From: Muricea muricata
Taxonomy: Eukaryota > Cnidaria > Anthozoa > Malacalcyonacea > Plexauridae
DNA length: 64,000 bases
Direction: 5' to 3'
NCBI GenBank assembly: GCA_963855995.1
Contig: OY979730.1
Coordinates: 1,984,501 to 2,048,500 of the forward strand
A model generated the notes under the pieces. That model worked only from the letters and a program-made list of their open reading frames with translations. It was not told where the DNA came from and searched no databases. Below are positions 61,417-64,000 of this stretch, one piece after another. Position numbers and translations under genes: made by a program. Numbering within the stretch: the stretch's first letter is position 1; each line of letters begins with the position of its first letter.

Positions 61417-63032
61417 GCACCATGAAATTTGATTGAACTATTTTTGGTCATTTTTTGCCAGTTTTTCCTGAAGTGTTTGACAAAAATCCCTTTACACCCC
61501 CCCCCCCCCCCTTTACAAATTTTCAAAGTCGATAGCGGCCGCCTTTTTAAAATGTCATTTTGACGTATGGTTTTTTTCTGCACGTGTTTCCAAGCTCATG
61601 TGCTGTCAAGTCATTTTGTGAACTATTAGAAATAAATTTTGCTTTTATACTGTCGCAAAGCCCTAAAAAGGCGAAGAAATACCCCAAAAATGTAATCAAT
61701 GATCTTTTAAATGCATTTTAACGAAAATGGAAGCTGAAAACCTGACAGACACACAAAACGCGAGTGTAAAAACTTGATCACCAGATAAAGAATTTCTAGC
61801 CAGTAATAAAGCCAGCTGGAAGGTAAAAATCTATTTATTTCTTATTTATTAACTTCAGCCGTCAAGTAGAGCTTAAAATTACGTAAGTATAGTAGTGCTA
61901 TATATACCTTCGGTGATCCAAGGCCGTAGGAGGATGAAAAAAGTTGGGGGAGGGCTCTTCGAGTGCTGACCCCCCCTAGAATTTTTTCTATTTTTAGCAC
62001 GCTCAAACATGTTTTTCTGCACTTTTGAGGTTAGTTTTACCATAATAATTGGATTAAGACATGTGTATAACTGTAAACCAATTAAACGTGTATTTACTTG
62101 AGACTCAAAGATCATTTTTAGGGGGCTCAGCCCCCCTGGCTTTGAAGTTAGGGAGGTGGTCGAGCCCCTCTGCCTCCTACGGCCATGCTTCTCTCTAATT
62201 GTTTAAAACTTTAAAACTAATTTTCGTTAAATATAATAACACCCCAGTTACACTGTTAGTTTTATAGTATGAAGTCTACCACAAGTCGCATTAGTTTTTA
62301 GTGTCACACAGTATTAGTACTAGTATTATATCGGGACTGTCAATGTCCATATCTCGTCCATGCTGCAAACTGGGCATGGTGAAAATTGACTCTCGGATTT
62401 ATTTGCTGGTGGAATTGAAGAAAAAAAAACATTGTACAAACATCTGACTAGAACACTTTCATGGTGTTCATCACTGTTGAAAAGGATTAAAATGTACATT
62501 GGATCAGTTTGTATCAATGTTAATGTCCTAACATTGAATCACTGTGGACACAATGCCAAGTGATAATTATTTTATTTCATCTCCTGTTTTCTAGTGTTGA
62601 GACATTGTAATATATCTATCCTCTGATGAAAATATTGGCTTAGAAGCAAAGTCACTGTTAGATCTTGACATAATTATAAGAATACTGATAATTTGCCTAA
62701 ACCCTATGTACAAGGAGAGAAAAGTTAAATTTCTCAACACCAAGCAGATTTGAGACAGGACAAAATAATTATCACCAAACATGTTAATGTTAATCACATC
62801 AACACTAATTCAACATTGAACCAATGTTGAAATAATGTTAGGATTATTAAAAGACTTGTAAGTATTGCTGTCAACTTTCTGCTTTTTAAAGTGGAAATTG
62901 GTGACTTAAGTGACTTACGATATTGGTACACTACGAGCTATGAGCATTAATGTTTATTTTATATAATGTTCTCAATGTTTTCCATGGATCATCTGCAGTT
63001 GCACATGAAAAGAATGGCATCCTGTGACCTTG
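61417..63032. other. Intergenic region and likely 3'UTR of the PTP gene
   Basis: No coding region recognised. Contains a MITE-like inverted pair at 61919-62188 (aaggccgtaggaggatg ... tgcctcctacggccatg, with cccccct/aggggggc inside) and an inverted taatgtcctaacattgaa / aacattgaaccaatgttgaa pair spanning 62520-62850. Confidence 0.55.
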
Positions 63033-64000
63033 TTAATTATCCAGAGACGAAAAGTTCGAGTATTCATTGAATGATTGTAAAACGCTTGGAATGACATCAT
63101 AGCACAGTCTAAATTGAGCCTAAGAAGTAAAAACAAAAAATTAAGCAAGCTACAAACTTACACAATTTCTGTTCTTCATACCATAGCATGTAGTAATGTG
63201 CATTGATTTCAAAACTTTTTGCCTTCCTTTCACAAGTTTGCTTAGTATGAGTCCCTTGTATGTTTTTGCATTGTGATTATCAATCAAAGTATAATTTTCT
63301 GGAAACATCATGTAAATTTATTATCGCAAAGCTTTCAATCCGTAAGGTCGGGTCTGCATTAGTGCTAATAACAATGCCATTATATATTTCGATCTGAGCT
63401 TAAGGATCAAAAGCTTTGCGATGATTTCCACAAAATTATACTTCATTTGTTTAGTATCTTCTTAATGTTTTCCATCTGTATGTTAAAACCATTGAGTGGA
63501 CAGAGGTCATGCAGGCAATAAAGGTGTAAAATATATAAGTCTCGTGTTTAGGCATGTAGTTTGAATGCATTTGGAGTTTCTCTCTGTTGTTGAATGTACG
63601 TAACTTACTGCAGTTTCAACAAATTGTGGACGCCTGATACGGATCATTTTGATACATTGAAAGACATCTATGACTTGAACAACTTTGACTCTGTCCACGA
63701 GATTAGATATTGCGATGTACGTTCCACTTCTTCCAGCACCATCACTGAAGGAAAAAATGTAATGTAATATCTTTCTTAACATAAATACCATCTGCTAATT
63801 TTGTGTGCTTGTGCAATTGATTGATTGAATATCAGTACCTGCAAACGACAACCACAGGTCCTTTTTTCTCCGCTGCTCTCTGTGATTCTTCAACTTCAGA
63901 CAAAACTTTGACAATATCATCAACATTTTCCGGCACTCCATGATCAGGCCAAGACATGTACTGAATCATCCGTACCATACGACCTTCTTTTATATCCTGA
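63033..64000 (-). CDS. Receptor-type protein tyrosine phosphatase, C-terminal (D2-like) end, 5'-partial
   Basis: Three minus-strand exons: about 64000-63839 (continues off the window), 63744-63609, 63119-63033 (TAA), phases closing. The protein shows MSWPDHGVPENVDD (WPD loop, Asp present), VVVVCSDGAGRSGTY (P-loop with Cys and Arg but Val in place of the usual His before Cys), VIDVFQCIKMIRIRRPQFVETAAQF (Q-loop Gln) and a tail ending SFNEYSNFSSLDN. The tail and the DVFQ-K-R-RP spacing resemble the second domain of R4-type receptors (PTPRA/PTPRE). D2 domains are usually regulatory with little activity. Whether D1, membrane segment and ectodomain exist upstream cannot be seen. Confidence 0.85.

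Overview
The window is animal nuclear DNA, AT-rich and intron-rich, with GT-AG introns in many phases, abundant foldback (MITE-like) elements, tRNA-derived SINEs and minisatellites. Gene content (a secreted SEA/WSC protein, a class A neuropeptide-type GPCR, NEK9, a TBC RabGAP, LRMDA, CSDE1 and a receptor-type PTP) together with compact 0.1-2 kb introns points to an invertebrate metazoan. A cnidarian is my best guess; this is inference, not proof. Exon chains were built by hand from splice sites, reading phase and protein similarity, and almost all junctions keep phase exactly.

Layout: (1) 1-7830 (+), 3' part of a gene for a large secreted Thr/Ser-rich, poly-Gln, SEA-like and WSC protein with an acidic, dibasic-rich tail. 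(2) 8.2-14.35 kb, gene-free with minisatellites. (3) 14364-16256 (+), a two-coding-exon class A GPCR whose intron carries a 49-bp tandem array and a foldback. (4) 17237-41598 (+), a NEK9-type kinase gene spanning 24 kb: an N-terminal DUF4347-like module, NEK kinase, RCC1 propeller, basic Ser-rich tail, coiled coil and a C-terminal CaaX box. One of its introns holds about 2.4 kb of extreme A/T low-complexity sequence. (5) 44223-47642 (+), a TBC domain RabGAP, converging on (6) 47753-49347 (-), an LRMDA-type small leucine-rich protein; their stop codons are about 110 bp apart. (7) 50068-61002 (+), CSDE1/UNR, with nine alternating canonical and non-canonical cold-shock domains, a SUZ-C-like tail and an uORF in its leader, divergent from LRMDA. 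(8) 63033-64000 (-), the C-terminal end of a receptor-type PTP (R4/PTPRA-like D2) in which the His of the catalytic HC motif is Val.

The genes are not an operon; they are independent eukaryotic units. The most unusual object is the fusion of a DUF4347-like domain, known mainly from bacterial proteins, to a NEK9 kinase. It keeps a His-Gly and a Cys at positions that could form a caspase-like (clan CD) dyad. The same protein ends in C-S-I-M, a prenylation signal.
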